This document shows, piece by piece, positions 48,012 to 58,048 of a stretch of 64,000 nucleotides of DNA. The stretch comes from Pseudomonas sp. WS 5079 (GTDB lineage: Bacteria; Pseudomonadota; Gammaproteobacteria; Pseudomonadales; Pseudomonadaceae). The stretch spans positions 124,001 to 188,000 of the forward strand of contig NZ_JAAQWN010000005.1 in NCBI RefSeq assembly GCF_012985465.1, given 5' to 3'. Position 1 is the first letter of the stretch. Every line of letters starts with the position of its first letter. The notes under the pieces are model-generated. The model ran no database searches. It saw only the letters and a list, made by a program, of their open reading frames with translations, and was not told the DNA's origin. The position numbers were made by a program, and so were the translations under genes.

Positions 48012-49772
48012 CTACACGGGTTCTTCGCTAAATTGCAGGGCCGCCAGCCGCGCATACAGCGGGTTGCTGGCAATCAGCTGCTGATGTGTGCCCACAGCCA
48101 CCAATTTCCCCTGATCCATCACCGCAATCCGGTCGGCGTTTTTCACCGTGGCCAGGCGGTGGGCGATCACCAGGGTGGTACGCCCCTGCATCAATTGCGG
48201 TAATGCCTGCTGGATCAGGTGTTCACTCTGCGCGTCCAGGGCGCTGGTGGCCTCGTCCAGCAACAGGATGGGCGCATCCACCAGCAAGGCCCGGGCAATC
48301 GCCAGGCGTTGGCGCTGGCCGCCAGAAAGACCCATGCCGCCATCCCCCAGGTGGGTCTGGTAACCGTCGGGCATTTGCAGGATGAAATCGTGGGCGTGGG
48401 CAATGCGCGCCGCCTCTTCGACCTGGGCAAAACTGGCCTTTGGGTTGCCGTAGCGAATGTTGTCTTCGACGCTGCCAAAAAACAGCGCCGGGCTTTGGGA
48501 CACCAAGGCAAAACAGCGGCGCAGGTCCAAAGGATCGAGGCTGGTCAGCTGTTGGCCTTCGAGCAGCACCTGCCCCTGTTGCGGGTCGTAGAAGCGCAGC
48601 AGCAAGTCGAACAGAGTGGACTTGCCCGCCCCGGACGGCCCGACCAGGGCCAGGGTTTCTCCGGCCTTGATACTCAGGCTCAGGCCCTCGATGGCAAAAC
48701 GATCGGGACGCGACGGGTAGGAAAAGTACAGATCCTGTAGCTCCAGGCGGCCACTGACCCGCTGCGGTAACGTGATCACGCCCGTGGCAGGCGCGTGGAT
48801 GTCATTGTTCGACTGCAACAGCTCGGCAATCCGCTCCGCCGCCCCGGCGGCCCGTTGCAACTCGCCGATCACCTCGCTCAAGGTGCCAAAGGCGCTGCCG
48901 ACGATCAGGCTGTAGAACACAAAGGCCGCCAGCTCACCGCCGGAGATACGCCCGGCGATCACATCCATGCCGCCCACCCACAGCATCACGCCGACAGCGC
49001 CCAGCACCAGCACAATCACCAGGGTGATCAGCCAGGCACGCTGCACGATGCGTTTGCGCGCCGTGGTGAACGCCTCCTCCACCGTCACCGCGAAGCGCTG
49101 CTCATCCTGCACCTGATGGTTGTAGGCCTGCACGGTCTTGATCTGGCCCAGGGTCTCGGACACGTAGCTGCCGACGTCGGCAATCCGGTCCTGGCTCTGG
49201 CGCGACAGGCTGCGCACGCGGCGGCCAAAGACCAGGATCGGCGCCAGCACCAGCGGCAATGCCACCACCACAATGCTGGTGAGCTTGGGGTTGGTGATAA
49301 ACAGCAACACAATCCCGCCGATCACCATCAACGCATTGCGCAGGAACAGCGACAGGGATGAGCCGATCACCGATTGCAGCAAGGTGGTGTCGGCGGTCAG
49401 GCGCGACTGGATTTCCGAGCTGCGATTGTTCTCGTAGAACCCCGGATGCAGGTAGATCAGGTGATTGAACACCTGCCGGCGAATGTCCGCCACCACCCGC
49501 TCGCCGATCCACGACACCAGGTAGAAGCGTGCAAACGTGCCCACCGCCAGGCCCAGCACGAGGATCATGAACAGACCGATGGACTGGTTGAGCAGGTGCG
49601 GCGACTGGGTCATGAAGCCCTGGTCCACCAACAGGCGGATGCCCTGGCCCATGGACAACGTAATGCCTGCGGTGACGATCAGCGCCAGCAAGGCGCCGAC
49701 GGCCTGCCAGCGATAGGGGGCGATAAAGCGCATGGCCAGGCGAATGGCGCGGCGTTGACGGGCTGAAAGCAT
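48012..49772 (-). CDS. ABC exporter, MsbA/multidrug type (fused permease-ATPase)
   Basis: The 586-residue half-transporter works as a homodimer. It has six membrane helices (about 20-310) and an ATPase domain (about 345-585) with Walker A GPSGAGKST, signature LSGGQRQRLAIARALL, Walker B ILLLDEATSALD and switch VIAHRLATV. I start at ATG 49772 because AGGTGAT stands 7 bases upstream; ATG 49781 is possible but its ribosome site is too close. It resembles MsbA/BmrA-type lipid or drug exporters. The substrate is unknown. Confidence 0.88.
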   Translation of the reverse strand: MLSARQRRAIRLAMRFIAPYRWQAVGALLALIVTAGITLSMGQGIRLLVDQGFMTQSPHLLNQSIGLFMILVLGLAVGTFARFYLVSWIGERVVADIRRQVFNHLIYLHPGFYENNRSSEIQSRLTADTTLLQSVIGSSLSLFLRNALMVIGGIVLLFITNPKLTSIVVVALPLVLAPILVFGRRVRSLSRQSQDRIADVGSYVSETLGQIKTVQAYNHQVQDEQRFAVTVEEAFTTARKRIVQRAWLITLVIVLVLGAVGVMLWVGGMDVIAGRISGGELAAFVFYSLIVGSAFGTLSEVIGELQRAAGAAERIAELLQSNNDIHAPATGVITLPQRVSGRLELQDLYFSYPSRPDRFAIEGLSLSIKAGETLALVGPSGAGKSTLFDLLLRFYDPQQGQVLLEGQQLTSLDPLDLRRCFALVSQSPALFFGSVEDNIRYGNPKASFAQVEEAARIAHAHDFILQMPDGYQTHLGDGGMGLSGGQRQRLAIARALLVDAPILLLDEATSALDAQSEHLIQQALPQLMQGRTTLVIAHRLATVKNADRIAVMDQGKLVAVGTHQQLIASNPLYARLAALQFSEEPV

Positions 49773-50026
49773 GGAGAGCATCACCTGAGGAAGACAACCT
49801 CAAGCCTACACCGCAATCGGATTGAACTTGGGTAAATCACAATGAGTCAGGTTAATTATGCCCGGCAAGACTAGGCCCTAGAGGCTATCGGTCTAAAGTG
49901 CGGCTGGAAATCCAAAGTGATTTCTGCTGGACTGGGCATTCGATCCGTCGACGGGCCATGGAGTTGTAACAGCTCGGTCACGCGGGGGAATTAGAGTAGG
50001 TACACAACCTGATGAGGAGACAGGCC

Positions 50027-50200
50027 ATGTCCTTGCAAAACAGCAGCACTGACAAAGTTGAAGTAATCCGCCAGCCGCAGCAGTTGCCATGCTCGTACAT
50101 CGATGCCCAGGGCCGCGAAGTGCAGATTACCGAAGAGATGATCCAGGGCGCGTGCGCCGAACTGGAGCAGAAACTGGTCAAGCCTGCCCAGCAAGGCTGA
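50027..50200 (+). CDS. Small PA1571-like family protein
   Basis: The 57-residue protein starts MSLQNSSTDKVEVIRQPQQL and contains PCSYIDAQGREVQITEEMI, which I recall as typical of the PA1571 family in Pseudomonas. GAGGAG precedes ATG 50027; an earlier in-frame ATG at 50012 overlaps that ribosome site. It has no membrane segment and is followed by a terminator, so it is monocistronic. Function unknown. Confidence 0.75.
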   Translation: MSLQNSSTDKVEVIRQPQQLPCSYIDAQGREVQITEEMIQGACAELEQKLVKPAQQG

Positions 50201-50218
50201 TACGCCCCAGCTCTTTCA

Positions 50219-50247
50219 GACCCGGCCCCGGTGGCCGGGTTTTTTAT
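50219..50247 (+). terminator. Terminator after small PA1571-like gene
   Basis: The stem CCCGGCC/GGCCGGG with loop CCGGT is followed by TTTTTTAT. Confidence 0.92.
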
Positions 50248-50263
50248 GCCTGCGCTGTGTACA

Positions 50264-51406
50264 TCAGCAAAGGTTTGCGCCCAGGGCGTTGACGAGGCTG
50301 TGCAACGCCGCCGACTCCCCGCTGACCCGCACCTTCAAGCCGTCAATCTCGCGGCGATCCGGGTAGTGCTTGCGCAGCAGGTCGAAGGCCTTGCGCTGCT
50401 GCTCCACAGTGCCCACCAGGCTGCGGCGAAAATCCGCATCGTCACGGCGCGGGTCGTAGACGCTGCGGCACAACGTCGCCAGGGCCCAGGCCGGGTCGGT
50501 GCTGGCATGCAGGTTGACCTCGGCCAGCCAAGGCTCGGGCAGCAAGTCACTCAGTTGGATGCGCGCCGGCTGGCCAAGGTGCGCGCACAGCGCCTGGTAG
50601 ATCTGCGCCGTGCCGCGCTGCTTGCCGTCCAGGCTGTAGCCGGCGATATGCGGGGTCGCCAGCACGCACAACTCGGCCAGCTCGACATCCACCTCAGGCT
50701 CGCCTTCCCACACGTCCAGCACCGCCTGCAGGTCTTCGCGCTCCAGCAACACCTCGCGCAGCGCCGTGTTATCCACCACCGGGCCACGGCTGGCGTTGAT
50801 CAGCCAGGCACCGGGCTTGAGTTGCTCCAGGCGCTGGCGATCCAGCAGGTGCCAGGTCGAGCCACTGCCGGATTTTTTCAGCGGGGTATGCAGGCTGATC
50901 ACATCACATTGCTCGATGATCTGCTCAAGGCTGACGTAATCACCGTCTTCGGCAATCTGGCGGGGCGGATCGCAGACCAGCACCTTCCAGCCCAGGCCCC
51001 TGAGCACCTTTACCAGGCGCCCGCCCACTTCACCGGCACCGACGACGCCATAGGTGCGCTGGGTCAGGTCCGCACCCTCGATTTCAGCCAGGGTCAGCAG
51101 GCTGCCCAGCACATAGTCCACCACCCCACGGGCGTTGCAGCCCGGCGCGCTGGACCATTGGATACCGGCCTTTTGAAAGTAGTCGAGGTCCAGGTGATCG
51201 GTGCCGATGGTGCACGTGCCGACAAACCGTACCGGCGTGCCTTCGAGCAGCGCCCGGTTGACGTTGGTCACCGAACGCACCAGCAGCACATCGGCCTGTT
51301 CAATGGCGGCGCGGTCGATGGCGCGGCCCGGCACCCGGCGGATCTCGCCAAAACCTTCAAAGAACGCATCGAGCAGCGGGATATTTTCGTCGGCAACAAT
51401 CAGCAT
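50264..51406 (-). CDS. pdxB: Erythronate-4-phosphate dehydrogenase PdxB
   Basis: PdxB oxidises 4-phosphoerythronate in the deoxyxylulose-dependent pathway to pyridoxal phosphate. The 380-residue protein is a D-2-hydroxyacid dehydrogenase with NAD-binding [18 protein letters not shown] (about 115-135), catalytic Arg in NASRGPVVD, Glu in [10 protein letters not shown] and His in [11 protein letters not shown]-terminal PdxB dimerisation domain (about 290-380) sets it apart from other family members. It is divergent from the MATE exporter gene. Confidence 0.96.
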   Translation of the reverse strand: MLIVADENIPLLDAFFEGFGEIRRVPGRAIDRAAIEQADVLLVRSVTNVNRALLEGTPVRFVGTCTIGTDHLDLDYFQKAGIQWSSAPGCNARGVVDYVLGSLLTLAEIEGADLTQRTYGVVGAGEVGGRLVKVLRGLGWKVLVCDPPRQIAEDGDYVSLEQIIEQCDVISLHTPLKKSGSGSTWHLLDRQRLEQLKPGAWLINASRGPVVDNTALREVLLEREDLQAVLDVWEGEPEVDVELAELCVLATPHIAGYSLDGKQRGTAQIYQALCAHLGQPARIQLSDLLPEPWLAEVNLHASTDPAWALATLCRSVYDPRRDDADFRRSLVGTVEQQRKAFDLLRKHYPDRREIDGLKVRVSGESAALHSLVNALGANLC

Positions 51407-51548
51407 GGCAGGCTCCTTTGGCGGACCCGCAGTGTACAGGCACCAGCCTGTGGCGCGTTTACAAATCCGCTACACAGGTATTTTCCTGACCTACCCGTCA
51501 AGGCGTAGAATGCGCCGTCCTGCGCTCCCCCTTATCGGACATCTGCAC

Positions 51549-52934
51549 GTGAACACTGCCACTCTGCCCCTCTCCCGCCCTGCCCGCGTTCGCCGGGAAG
51601 TCCACAGCCTGCTGGCGCTGGCCCTGCCGATCATGATCGGGCAACTGGCAACCACTGCCATGGGGTTTGTCGATGCAGTGATGGCCGGGCGCGTGAGTGC
51701 GCGGGACCTGGCGGCGGTGGCCCTGGGCAATTCCATCTGGATCCCGGTGTATCTGTTGATGACCGGCACCTTGCTGGCCACCACCCCCAAAGTCGCCCAG
51801 CGCTTTGGCGCCGGCAGCCACACCGAGATCGGCCCGCTGGTGCGCCAGGCGTTGTGGCTGGCGCTGGTGGTGGGGTGCACCGCGGCATTGCTGTTGATCA
51901 GCGCCGAGCCGATCCTGCATGCGATGAACGTCGACCCCGAGCTGATCGCCCCCTGCATGGGCTACCTGCACGGCATCGCGGCGGGCATGCCGGCGGTGGC
52001 GCTGTATTACGTACTGCGTTGTTTCAGTGACGGCCTGGGCCGCACGCGCCCGAGCATGATCCTCGGCCTGGGCGGGCTGGCGTTGAATATCCCGCTGAAC
52101 TACGTGTTCATCTATGGCCATTTCGGCGTGCCGGCCATGGGCGGCGTGGGCTGCGGCTGGGCCACCGGGATCGTGATGTGGGCAATGATGCTGGGCTTCG
52201 CCGCCTGGACGCGCTGGGCCCCGGTCTATCAAGCCAGCGAGCTGTTCAAGCGCTTCGACTGGCCGAAATGGTCGGTGATCAAGCGCATCCTGGGCATCGG
52301 CCTGCCGATTGGCATCGCCGTGTTTGCCGAATCGAGCATCTTTGCGGTGATCGCCCTGCTGATCGGCAGCCTGGGCGCAACTGTAGTGGCCGGGCATCAG
52401 ATCGCCCTGAACTTCAGCTCCCTGGTGTTCATGATTCCCTACTCCCTGAGCATGGCCGTGACCGTGCGGGTCGGCCAGGCCCTGGGCCGTGGCGAACCCC
52501 GTGAAGCGCGCTTCGCCGCAGGCGTGGGGATGGGCACCGCACTGGCTTATGCCTGCCTGTCGTGCAGCCTGATGCTGTTGTTTCGCGAGCAGATCGCCAC
52601 GATCTACACCGCCGACCCACAGGTGGTCCAGGTGGCGGCGATGCTGATTGTGTTTGCGGCGCTGTTCCAGTTCTCCGATGCGATCCAGGTGACCGCCGCC
52701 GGCGCCCTGCGTGGCTACCAGGACACCCGCGTGACCATGATCCTGACCCTGTTCGCCTATTGGGGCGTGGGCCTGCCGGTGGGTTACTTGTTGGGCCTGA
52801 CCGACTGGCTGGGCCAGGCCAACGGCCCGAGCGGCTTGTGGCAGGGGCTGATCGTCGGCCTCAGCTGCGCGGCGGCGATGCTGGTAGTGCGCCTGGCACG
52901 CAGTGCGCGCAAGCGCATCCGCACGGCGGTTTAA
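51549..52934 (+). CDS. MATE family efflux transporter (NorM type)
   Basis: The 461-residue protein has 12 predicted helices and the MATE fold: [24 protein letters not shown] in helix 1, then [16 protein letters not shown] and [20 protein letters not shown] in the second half. It is an inner-membrane exporter that uses H+ or Na+ to expel cationic compounds. GTG at 51549 is the most likely start, placing [20 protein letters not shown] before helix 1; upstream extension would run into pdxB promoter DNA. Its stop overlaps the tusA stop by three bases on the other strand. Confidence 0.9.
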   Translation: MNTATLPLSRPARVRREVHSLLALALPIMIGQLATTAMGFVDAVMAGRVSARDLAAVALGNSIWIPVYLLMTGTLLATTPKVAQRFGAGSHTEIGPLVRQALWLALVVGCTAALLLISAEPILHAMNVDPELIAPCMGYLHGIAAGMPAVALYYVLRCFSDGLGRTRPSMILGLGGLALNIPLNYVFIYGHFGVPAMGGVGCGWATGIVMWAMMLGFAAWTRWAPVYQASELFKRFDWPKWSVIKRILGIGLPIGIAVFAESSIFAVIALLIGSLGATVVAGHQIALNFSSLVFMIPYSLSMAVTVRVGQALGRGEPREARFAAGVGMGTALAYACLSCSLMLLFREQIATIYTADPQVVQVAAMLIVFAALFQFSDAIQVTAAGALRGYQDTRVTMILTLFAYWGVGLPVGYLLGLTDWLGQANGPSGLWQGLIVGLSCAAAMLVVRLARSARKRIRTAV

Positions 52935-53182
52935 GCGAGCTTCTTGCGGATCCAGTACAGGTAAGTACCGGCCTCTTCGCGCTGTTCTACCAGTTCATGG
53001 TCCAGGAACACGCAGAACTTGGGGATATCGCGACGGGTCGAGGGATCGGTCGCGATGACCTTGAGCAGGCCGCCCGGTGCCAGGTCGCGGATATGCTGGT
53101 GCAGCATCATCACCGGTTCCGGGCAGTTGAGGCCGGTGGCGTCGAGGGTGCCGTCGACGGGTACATCCGAAAACTGACTCAT
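52931..53182 (-). CDS. tusA: Sulfurtransferase TusA
   Basis: TusA carries sulfur from IscS to the TusBCD-MnmA route for 2-thiouridine in tRNA. The 83-residue protein has the TusA signature [19 protein letters not shown] with active C20. A helical part and a short strand complete the fold. It is convergent with the MATE gene, the two stop codons overlapping, and a REPIN lies upstream. Confidence 0.94.
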   Translation of the reverse strand: MSQFSDVPVDGTLDATGLNCPEPVMMLHQHIRDLAPGGLLKVIATDPSTRRDIPKFCVFLDHELVEQREEAGTYLYWIRKKLA

Positions 53183-53211
53183 ACTTCACTCCGAAAACAG
53201 ATCCGCCCCTG

Positions 53212-53300
53212 TGTGGGAGCGGGCTGCCCGCGATGACGTGGGCACATTCAACATTGATTTCGATTGTTATAACGCTATCGCGGGCAAGCCCGCTCCCACA
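53212..53300. repeat. REPIN between tusA and rlmM
   Basis: GTGTGGGAGCGGGCTGCCCG and an inverted partner ending GCCCGCTCCCACA enclose about 45 bp. It lies upstream of tusA, an unusual site since most copies here are downstream of genes. Confidence 0.9.
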
Positions 53301-53325
53301 TTTTGGAGCGGTGCCCGCCACAGGA

Positions 53326-54399
53326 TCAACGGGCCTTGGGTTTCTTTACGTCCAGGCGGCGCAGGTGGCAGGTCACTTCCTCGCGGTCGTGGTACAGCTG
53401 CTTGCAACCGATTTCCACGCGAATGCCTCGCGCCTTGAAGCCTTCTTCGATGCGCTCCAGCAGGCGCTTCACTTCGGCATAACGCTGTTTCATCGGCAAC
53501 TTGAGGTTGACCACCGCTTCGCGGCAATGCCCCTCGCCAATCCAGGTTTCCAGCAGGGCTGCGTTGCGCGCCGGCTTCTCGACGATATCGCAGACCATCC
53601 AGTCCACCGGCTGCTTGGGGGTGAAGGTAAACCCATCCGCCATCAGGTGTTGCACCAGGCCGGTGTCCATCAGGCTTTCGGCCATGGGGCCGTTATCGAT
53701 CGCCGTCACCAGCATGCCACGGTTGACCAACTGCCAGGTCCAGCCGCCCGGCGCTGCGCCAAGGTCCACGCCAGTCATGTCGCCGTGCAGGCGCTCGCCC
53801 CACTGGTCCCGGGGGATAAAGTGGTGCCAGGCCTCTTCCAGCTTGAGGGTCGAGCGGCTTGGCGCGTCACGGGGGAATTTCAGGCGCGGGATGCCCATCG
53901 GCCACATCGCCGAGTTATTTGACTCGGCCAGGCCCATGAACACTTCGCGGCCGCTCTTGAAGGTCAGCAGCAGGCGCGGCTTGCTCGGGTCTTCGACCAG
54001 TTTGCCGGCGGCCAGCAGGGCCTTGCGCAGGTGCACTTCGAATTTCTTGCAGAAGTTCGACAGTTCCTTGCCGTCGTTGGTATCGACCATTTCCAGCCAC
54101 AGGCTGCCGCACACCGGGAAATCGCGCAGGTGCGCGAGGATCACGCTGATGCGGTCGGTCTCTGGCAAGTCGATGAACACCCCACGCGCCCACTGCCTTG
54201 GGAAGATCAGCTCGGCAAAGCGTTGGCCGCGCATCAGGCGCTGGGCGCCGTCTTCTTCGGTGCAGACAAATTCGGCGCAGGCGCTGCCGGTCTTGGCCTT
54301 GGCATAGCCGGAAACGTTCAGGCGCGCGGCGTGTTCCGCGATCTCGGAACAGACTTCGCCTTCAAAACCCGGGCGGCAGTGCATAAAAAGGGTGTTCAT
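53326..54399 (-). CDS. rlmM: 23S rRNA C2498 2'-O-methyltransferase RlmM
   Basis: RlmM methylates the ribose of C2498 in the peptidyl-transferase centre before ribosome assembly. The 357-residue protein has an N-terminal THUMP domain (about 1-150) and a Rossmann-like methyltransferase domain with SAM motif DLGAAPGGW (212-220). K186 (STLKLEEA), the Asp of VDWMVCDI and K of VVNLKLPM fit the catalytic K-D-K-E tetrad. MNTLFMHCRPGFEGE at 54399 is the family start. It is divergent from acnA. Confidence 0.94.
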   Translation of the reverse strand: MNTLFMHCRPGFEGEVCSEIAEHAARLNVSGYAKAKTGSACAEFVCTEEDGAQRLMRGQRFAELIFPRQWARGVFIDLPETDRISVILAHLRDFPVCGSLWLEMVDTNDGKELSNFCKKFEVHLRKALLAAGKLVEDPSKPRLLLTFKSGREVFMGLAESNNSAMWPMGIPRLKFPRDAPSRSTLKLEEAWHHFIPRDQWGERLHGDMTGVDLGAAPGGWTWQLVNRGMLVTAIDNGPMAESLMDTGLVQHLMADGFTFTPKQPVDWMVCDIVEKPARNAALLETWIGEGHCREAVVNLKLPMKQRYAEVKRLLERIEEGFKARGIRVEIGCKQLYHDREEVTCHLRRLDVKKPKAR

Positions 54400-54477
54400 T
54401 GAATCTCCTGGCAACTGGCTTGCTCTATCGCAATGCCTGTCATGAAAACGCGCGCATGATAGCTGAGTTCGGAACCT

Positions 54478-54574
54478 TGGACTTGTCCATAGAGTCCAGT
54501 TATTAGCCTGCTACTGAAAACAGGGCTAAGTTGAAAGCTCTGTTCGTCCCGTCAGGTCCGTAGCCGTGCGGACC
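54478..54574 (+). promoter_or_regulatory. acnA upstream palindrome and leader hairpin
   Basis: A palindrome TGGAC-TT-GTCCA (54478-54489) lies about 100 bp before acnA. Closer, GGTCCG (54555-54560) and CGGACC (54569-54574) form a 6-bp stem-loop 2 bases before the AAGGAG ribosome site. The first could be an operator, the second a leader structure. No regulator is assigned. Confidence 0.4.
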
Positions 54575-54589
54575 ATAAGGAGTCATGTA

Positions 54590-57331
54590 ATGTCATCCGT
54601 TGATAGCCTGAGAACCCTTAAGACCCTGCAAATCGACAGTAAGACCTACCACTACTTCAGCTTGCCCGAAGCCGCCAAGAGCCTGGGTGACCTGGACAAG
54701 TTGCCGATGTCCCTCAAGGTGCTGCTGGAAAACCTGCTGCGCTGGGAGGACGAAAAAACCGTGACCGGAGCCGATCTCAAGGCGCTGGCCGCCTGGCTCA
54801 AGGAGCGTCGCTCCGACCGCGAGATCCAGTACCGCCCGGCCCGGGTACTGATGCAGGACTTTACCGGCGTACCCGCCGTGGTCGACCTGGCCGCCATGCG
54901 CGCCGCCGTGGCCAAGGCCGGTGGCGATCCGCAGCGCATCAACCCGCTGTCGCCGGTGGACCTGGTGATTGACCACTCGGTGATGGTCGACAAGTTCGGC
55001 AACGCCGATGCCTTCGAGCAAAACGTCGATATCGAAATGCAGCGCAACGGTGAACGCTATGCGTTCCTGCGCTGGGGCCAGAGCGCCTTTGATAATTTCA
55101 GCGTGGTGCCACCGGGGACCGGCATCTGTCACCAGGTCAACCTGGAATACCTGGGCCGCACGGTGTGGACCAAGGACGAGGACGGCCGCACCTACGCCTT
55201 CCCGGACACCCTGGTGGGCACCGATTCCCACACCACCATGATCAACGGCCTCGGCGTCCTGGGCTGGGGCGTGGGTGGGATCGAGGCGGAAGCGGCGATG
55301 CTCGGCCAGCCGGTGTCGATGCTCATCCCGGAAGTGATCGGCTTCAAGCTCACCGGCAAGTTGAAAGAAGGCATCACCGCCACCGACCTGGTGCTGACGG
55401 TCACGCAAATGCTGCGTAAAAAAGGTGTGGTGGGCAAATTCGTCGAGTTCTATGGCGACGGCCTCGCCGACCTGCCCCTGGCCGACCGCGCGACCATCGC
55501 CAACATGGCCCCGGAATACGGCGCCACCTGCGGCTTTTTCCCCGTCGATGAGGTGACCCTGGACTACTTGCGCCTGTCGGGCCGGCCTGCGGCCACCGTC
55601 AAGCTGGTCGAGGCGTACACCAAGGCCCAGGGCCTGTGGCGCAATGCCGGTGAAGAACCAGTGTTCACCGACAGCCTGGCCCTCGACATGGGCACCGTAG
55701 AAGCCAGCCTGGCCGGGCCCAAACGCCCGCAGGACCGAGTCTCGCTGCCGGATGTGAGCCAGGCGTTCACGGACTTCCTCGACTTGCAGTTCAAACCTGC
55801 CAGCAAGGAAGAAGGTCGCCTGGAAAGTGAAGGCGGCGGTGGTGTCGCGGTGGGTAACGCCGACCTGGTCGGTGAAGCCGACTACGACTTTGAAGGCCAG
55901 ACCTATCGCCTGAAAAACGGCGCGGTGGTGATCGCCGCGATCACCTCCTGCACCAACACCTCCAACCCCAGCGTGATGATGGCTGCAGGCCTGGTCGCGA
56001 AAAAAGCCGTGGAAAAGGGCCTGAGCCGCAAGCCCTGGGTAAAAAGCTCGCTGGCGCCAGGCTCCAAGGTGGTCACCGACTACTACAACGCCGCCGGCCT
56101 GACCCCCTACCTGGACCAATTGGGCTTCGACCTGGTGGGTTATGGCTGTACCACCTGCATCGGCAACTCCGGGCCATTGCCCGAGCCTATCGAGAAAGCC
56201 ATCCAGAAAGCCGACCTGACCGTGGCGTCGGTGCTGTCCGGCAACCGTAACTTCGAGGGCCGCGTGCATCCGCTGGTGAAAACCAACTGGCTGGCCTCGC
56301 CGCCGCTGGTGGTGGCCTATGCCCTGGCCGGGACCGTGCGCATTGATATCAGCAGCGAGCCCCTGGGCACCGGCAAGGATGGTGCGCCGGTCTACCTGCG
56401 CGATATCTGGCCCAGCAGCCAGGAGATCGCCGACGCGGTGGCCCAGGTCAGCACCAGCATGTTCCACAAGGAATACGCCGAGGTGTTCGCCGGTGACGCA
56501 CAATGGCAAGCCATTGAAGTGCCACAGGCCGCGACCTATGTGTGGCAAAAAGACTCCACCTATATCCAGCACCCGCCGTTCTTCGATGACATCGCCGGGC
56601 CGCTGCCGGTGATCAAGGATGTGCAGGGTGCCAATATCCTGGCCCTGCTTGGCGACTCGGTAACCACCGACCACATCTCCCCGGCCGGCAATATCAAGGC
56701 CGACAGCCCGGCCGGCCGTTACCTGCGCGAACAGGGCGTGGAACCGCGGGACTTCAACTCCTACGGCTCGCGCCGTGGCAACCATGAAGTGATGATGCGC
56801 GGTACCTTCGCCAACATCCGTATCCGCAACGAAATGCTTGGCGGCGAAGAAGGGGGCAACACCCTCTACATTCCCACCGGCGAGAAGATGCCGATCTACG
56901 ATGCGGCCATGAAGTACCAGGCGTCCGGCACGCCACTGGTGGTGATCGCCGGCCAGGAATACGGCACTGGCTCCAGCCGCGACTGGGCCGCCAAGGGCAC
57001 CAACCTGCTGGGGGTCAAGGCGGTGATTGCCGAGAGCTTCGAGCGCATTCACCGCTCCAACCTGGTGGGCATGGGCGTGCTGCCGCTGCAGTTCAAGCTG
57101 GACCAGAACCGCAAGGCGCTGCAACTGACCGGCAAGGAGAAGATCGACATTCTCGGCCTGACCGATGCCCAGATCGAGCCACGGATGAACCTGACGCTGG
57201 TGATTACCCGCGAGGATGGCCGCAGCGAGAAGGTCGAGGTGCTGTGCCGGATCGACACCCTCAATGAAGTTGAATACTTCAAGGCGGGTGGGATTCTGCA
57301 CTACGTACTGCGTCAACTGATCGCTTCGTAA
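54590..57331 (+). CDS. acnA: Aconitate hydratase A
   Basis: AcnA isomerises citrate to isocitrate in the TCA cycle using a [4Fe-4S] cluster. The 913-residue protein has the cluster ligands C454 ([11 protein letters not shown]), C520 and C523 ([12 protein letters not shown]). [31 protein letters not shown] and the C-terminal swivel domain with [13 protein letters not shown] are present. AcnA is usually the stress- or iron-limitation-linked aconitase beside AcnB. AAGGAG stands 7 bases before ATG 54590. Confidence 0.97.
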   Translation: MSSVDSLRTLKTLQIDSKTYHYFSLPEAAKSLGDLDKLPMSLKVLLENLLRWEDEKTVTGADLKALAAWLKERRSDREIQYRPARVLMQDFTGVPAVVDLAAMRAAVAKAGGDPQRINPLSPVDLVIDHSVMVDKFGNADAFEQNVDIEMQRNGERYAFLRWGQSAFDNFSVVPPGTGICHQVNLEYLGRTVWTKDEDGRTYAFPDTLVGTDSHTTMINGLGVLGWGVGGIEAEAAMLGQPVSMLIPEVIGFKLTGKLKEGITATDLVLTVTQMLRKKGVVGKFVEFYGDGLADLPLADRATIANMAPEYGATCGFFPVDEVTLDYLRLSGRPAATVKLVEAYTKAQGLWRNAGEEPVFTDSLALDMGTVEASLAGPKRPQDRVSLPDVSQAFTDFLDLQFKPASKEEGRLESEGGGGVAVGNADLVGEADYDFEGQTYRLKNGAVVIAAITSCTNTSNPSVMMAAGLVAKKAVEKGLSRKPWVKSSLAPGSKVVTDYYNAAGLTPYLDQLGFDLVGYGCTTCIGNSGPLPEPIEKAIQKADLTVASVLSGNRNFEGRVHPLVKTNWLASPPLVVAYALAGTVRIDISSEPLGTGKDGAPVYLRDIWPSSQEIADAVAQVSTSMFHKEYAEVFAGDAQWQAIEVPQAATYVWQKDSTYIQHPPFFDDIAGPLPVIKDVQGANILALLGDSVTTDHISPAGNIKADSPAGRYLREQGVEPRDFNSYGSRRGNHEVMMRGTFANIRIRNEMLGGEEGGNTLYIPTGEKMPIYDAAMKYQASGTPLVVIAGQEYGTGSSRDWAAKGTNLLGVKAVIAESFERIHRSNLVGMGVLPLQFKLDQNRKALQLTGKEKIDILGLTDAQIEPRMNLTLVITREDGRSEKVEVLCRIDTLNEVEYFKAGGILHYVLRQLIAS

Positions 57332-57337
57332 ACCGCG

Positions 57338-57372
57338 CAGCACACCTCTCGCGGAGGGGTGTGCTGTTTGTT
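57338..57372 (+). terminator. acnA terminator
   Basis: The stem CAGCACACCTC/GAGGGGTGTGCTG with a TCGCG loop is followed by TTTGTT. Confidence 0.88.
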
Positions 57373-57382
57373 CAGCACAGGT

Positions 57383-57790
57383 TTATTGGTCTTTAAATCC
57401 CAGTTGTTTGAACAACGTGGCCATATTGTAGTAATCCGTGCACTCGATGATTTTACTATTGGCGGTTTTAATCACGCACACCCCGCGAACCAAAATCTCT
57501 TTATGGGTTGCAGCCCGATCAAACAACGTCCCTTTGTGCGTGCCTGTCATATGCCATTGAATAGTGCCGCCGCCCTCTCCCAGGCTGATCACTTCCTCGA
57601 ACACCTTGAAGTCCGGCAAGGCTTGCCTGATCAAGTCGAAAAACCCGCCTAACTCGGGTTTTCCCTTCATTTTCATTTCAGCCGCGACATCCTCGTAAAT
57701 GCAATCATCTGCAAAGATCGCGAGAAATCGCTGTTTGGAGGAAGTGGACCATGCGTCGGCCCATTCTTTAATCAGTTGATGATCATTCAT
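57383..57790 (-). CDS. NTF2/SnoaL-like domain protein
   Basis: The 135-residue protein has the NTF2/SnoaL-like fold: a first helix with WADAWSTSSKQRFLAIFADD, then CIYEDV, a middle helix PELGGFFDLIRQALPDF, and the strands GTIQWHMTGTHKGTLF and ILVRGVCVIKT. The fold hosts cyclases, isomerases and stress proteins, so function cannot be deduced. The gene is distinctly AT-richer than its neighbours and is alone between acnA and the CPBP gene, suggesting recent gain. Confidence 0.8.
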   Translation of the reverse strand: MNDHQLIKEWADAWSTSSKQRFLAIFADDCIYEDVAAEMKMKGKPELGGFFDLIRQALPDFKVFEEVISLGEGGGTIQWHMTGTHKGTLFDRAATHKEILVRGVCVIKTANSKIIECTDYYNMATLFKQLGFKDQ

Positions 57791-57919
57791 TGTAAAAGCC
57801 TCTGAAAGTCGGGAACACGCCTCTTGCGCTGCATACTCCGCCTGACAGATACACCTTCAACTCCTGCTGAGCAGATACTCCCTCTGTTCGTAAGCGTGAA
57901 AAAAGCTTAGTTGCCGCCG

Positions 57920-57954
57920 CGCCATCCAACCAATGTCCAGATGGCGGTTTTTTC
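57920..57954 (+). terminator. Orphan rho-independent terminator
   Basis: CGCCATC/GATGGCG with a 13-nt loop is followed by GTTTTTTC on the + strand. No + strand gene lies between acnA's own terminator and this one. It could end a short RNA starting in 57791-57900 or be left from a lost gene. The remaining part of 57791-58048 shows no gene. Confidence 0.7.
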
Positions 57955-58048
57955 ATTTAAGTGATCAATGGCGCTCCGTATAATCGGCCGCTGATTCCTG
58001 GGCGCCGATTAATACTGAGCGCCCGCTTGACCGTCACAAGGACTTCTC

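Noticed and set aside
54593..57343. Open frame of 916 codons on the minus strand opposite acnA
   Set aside because: It is an antisense artefact of GC-rich codon usage; acnA carries all cluster cysteines and family motifs.
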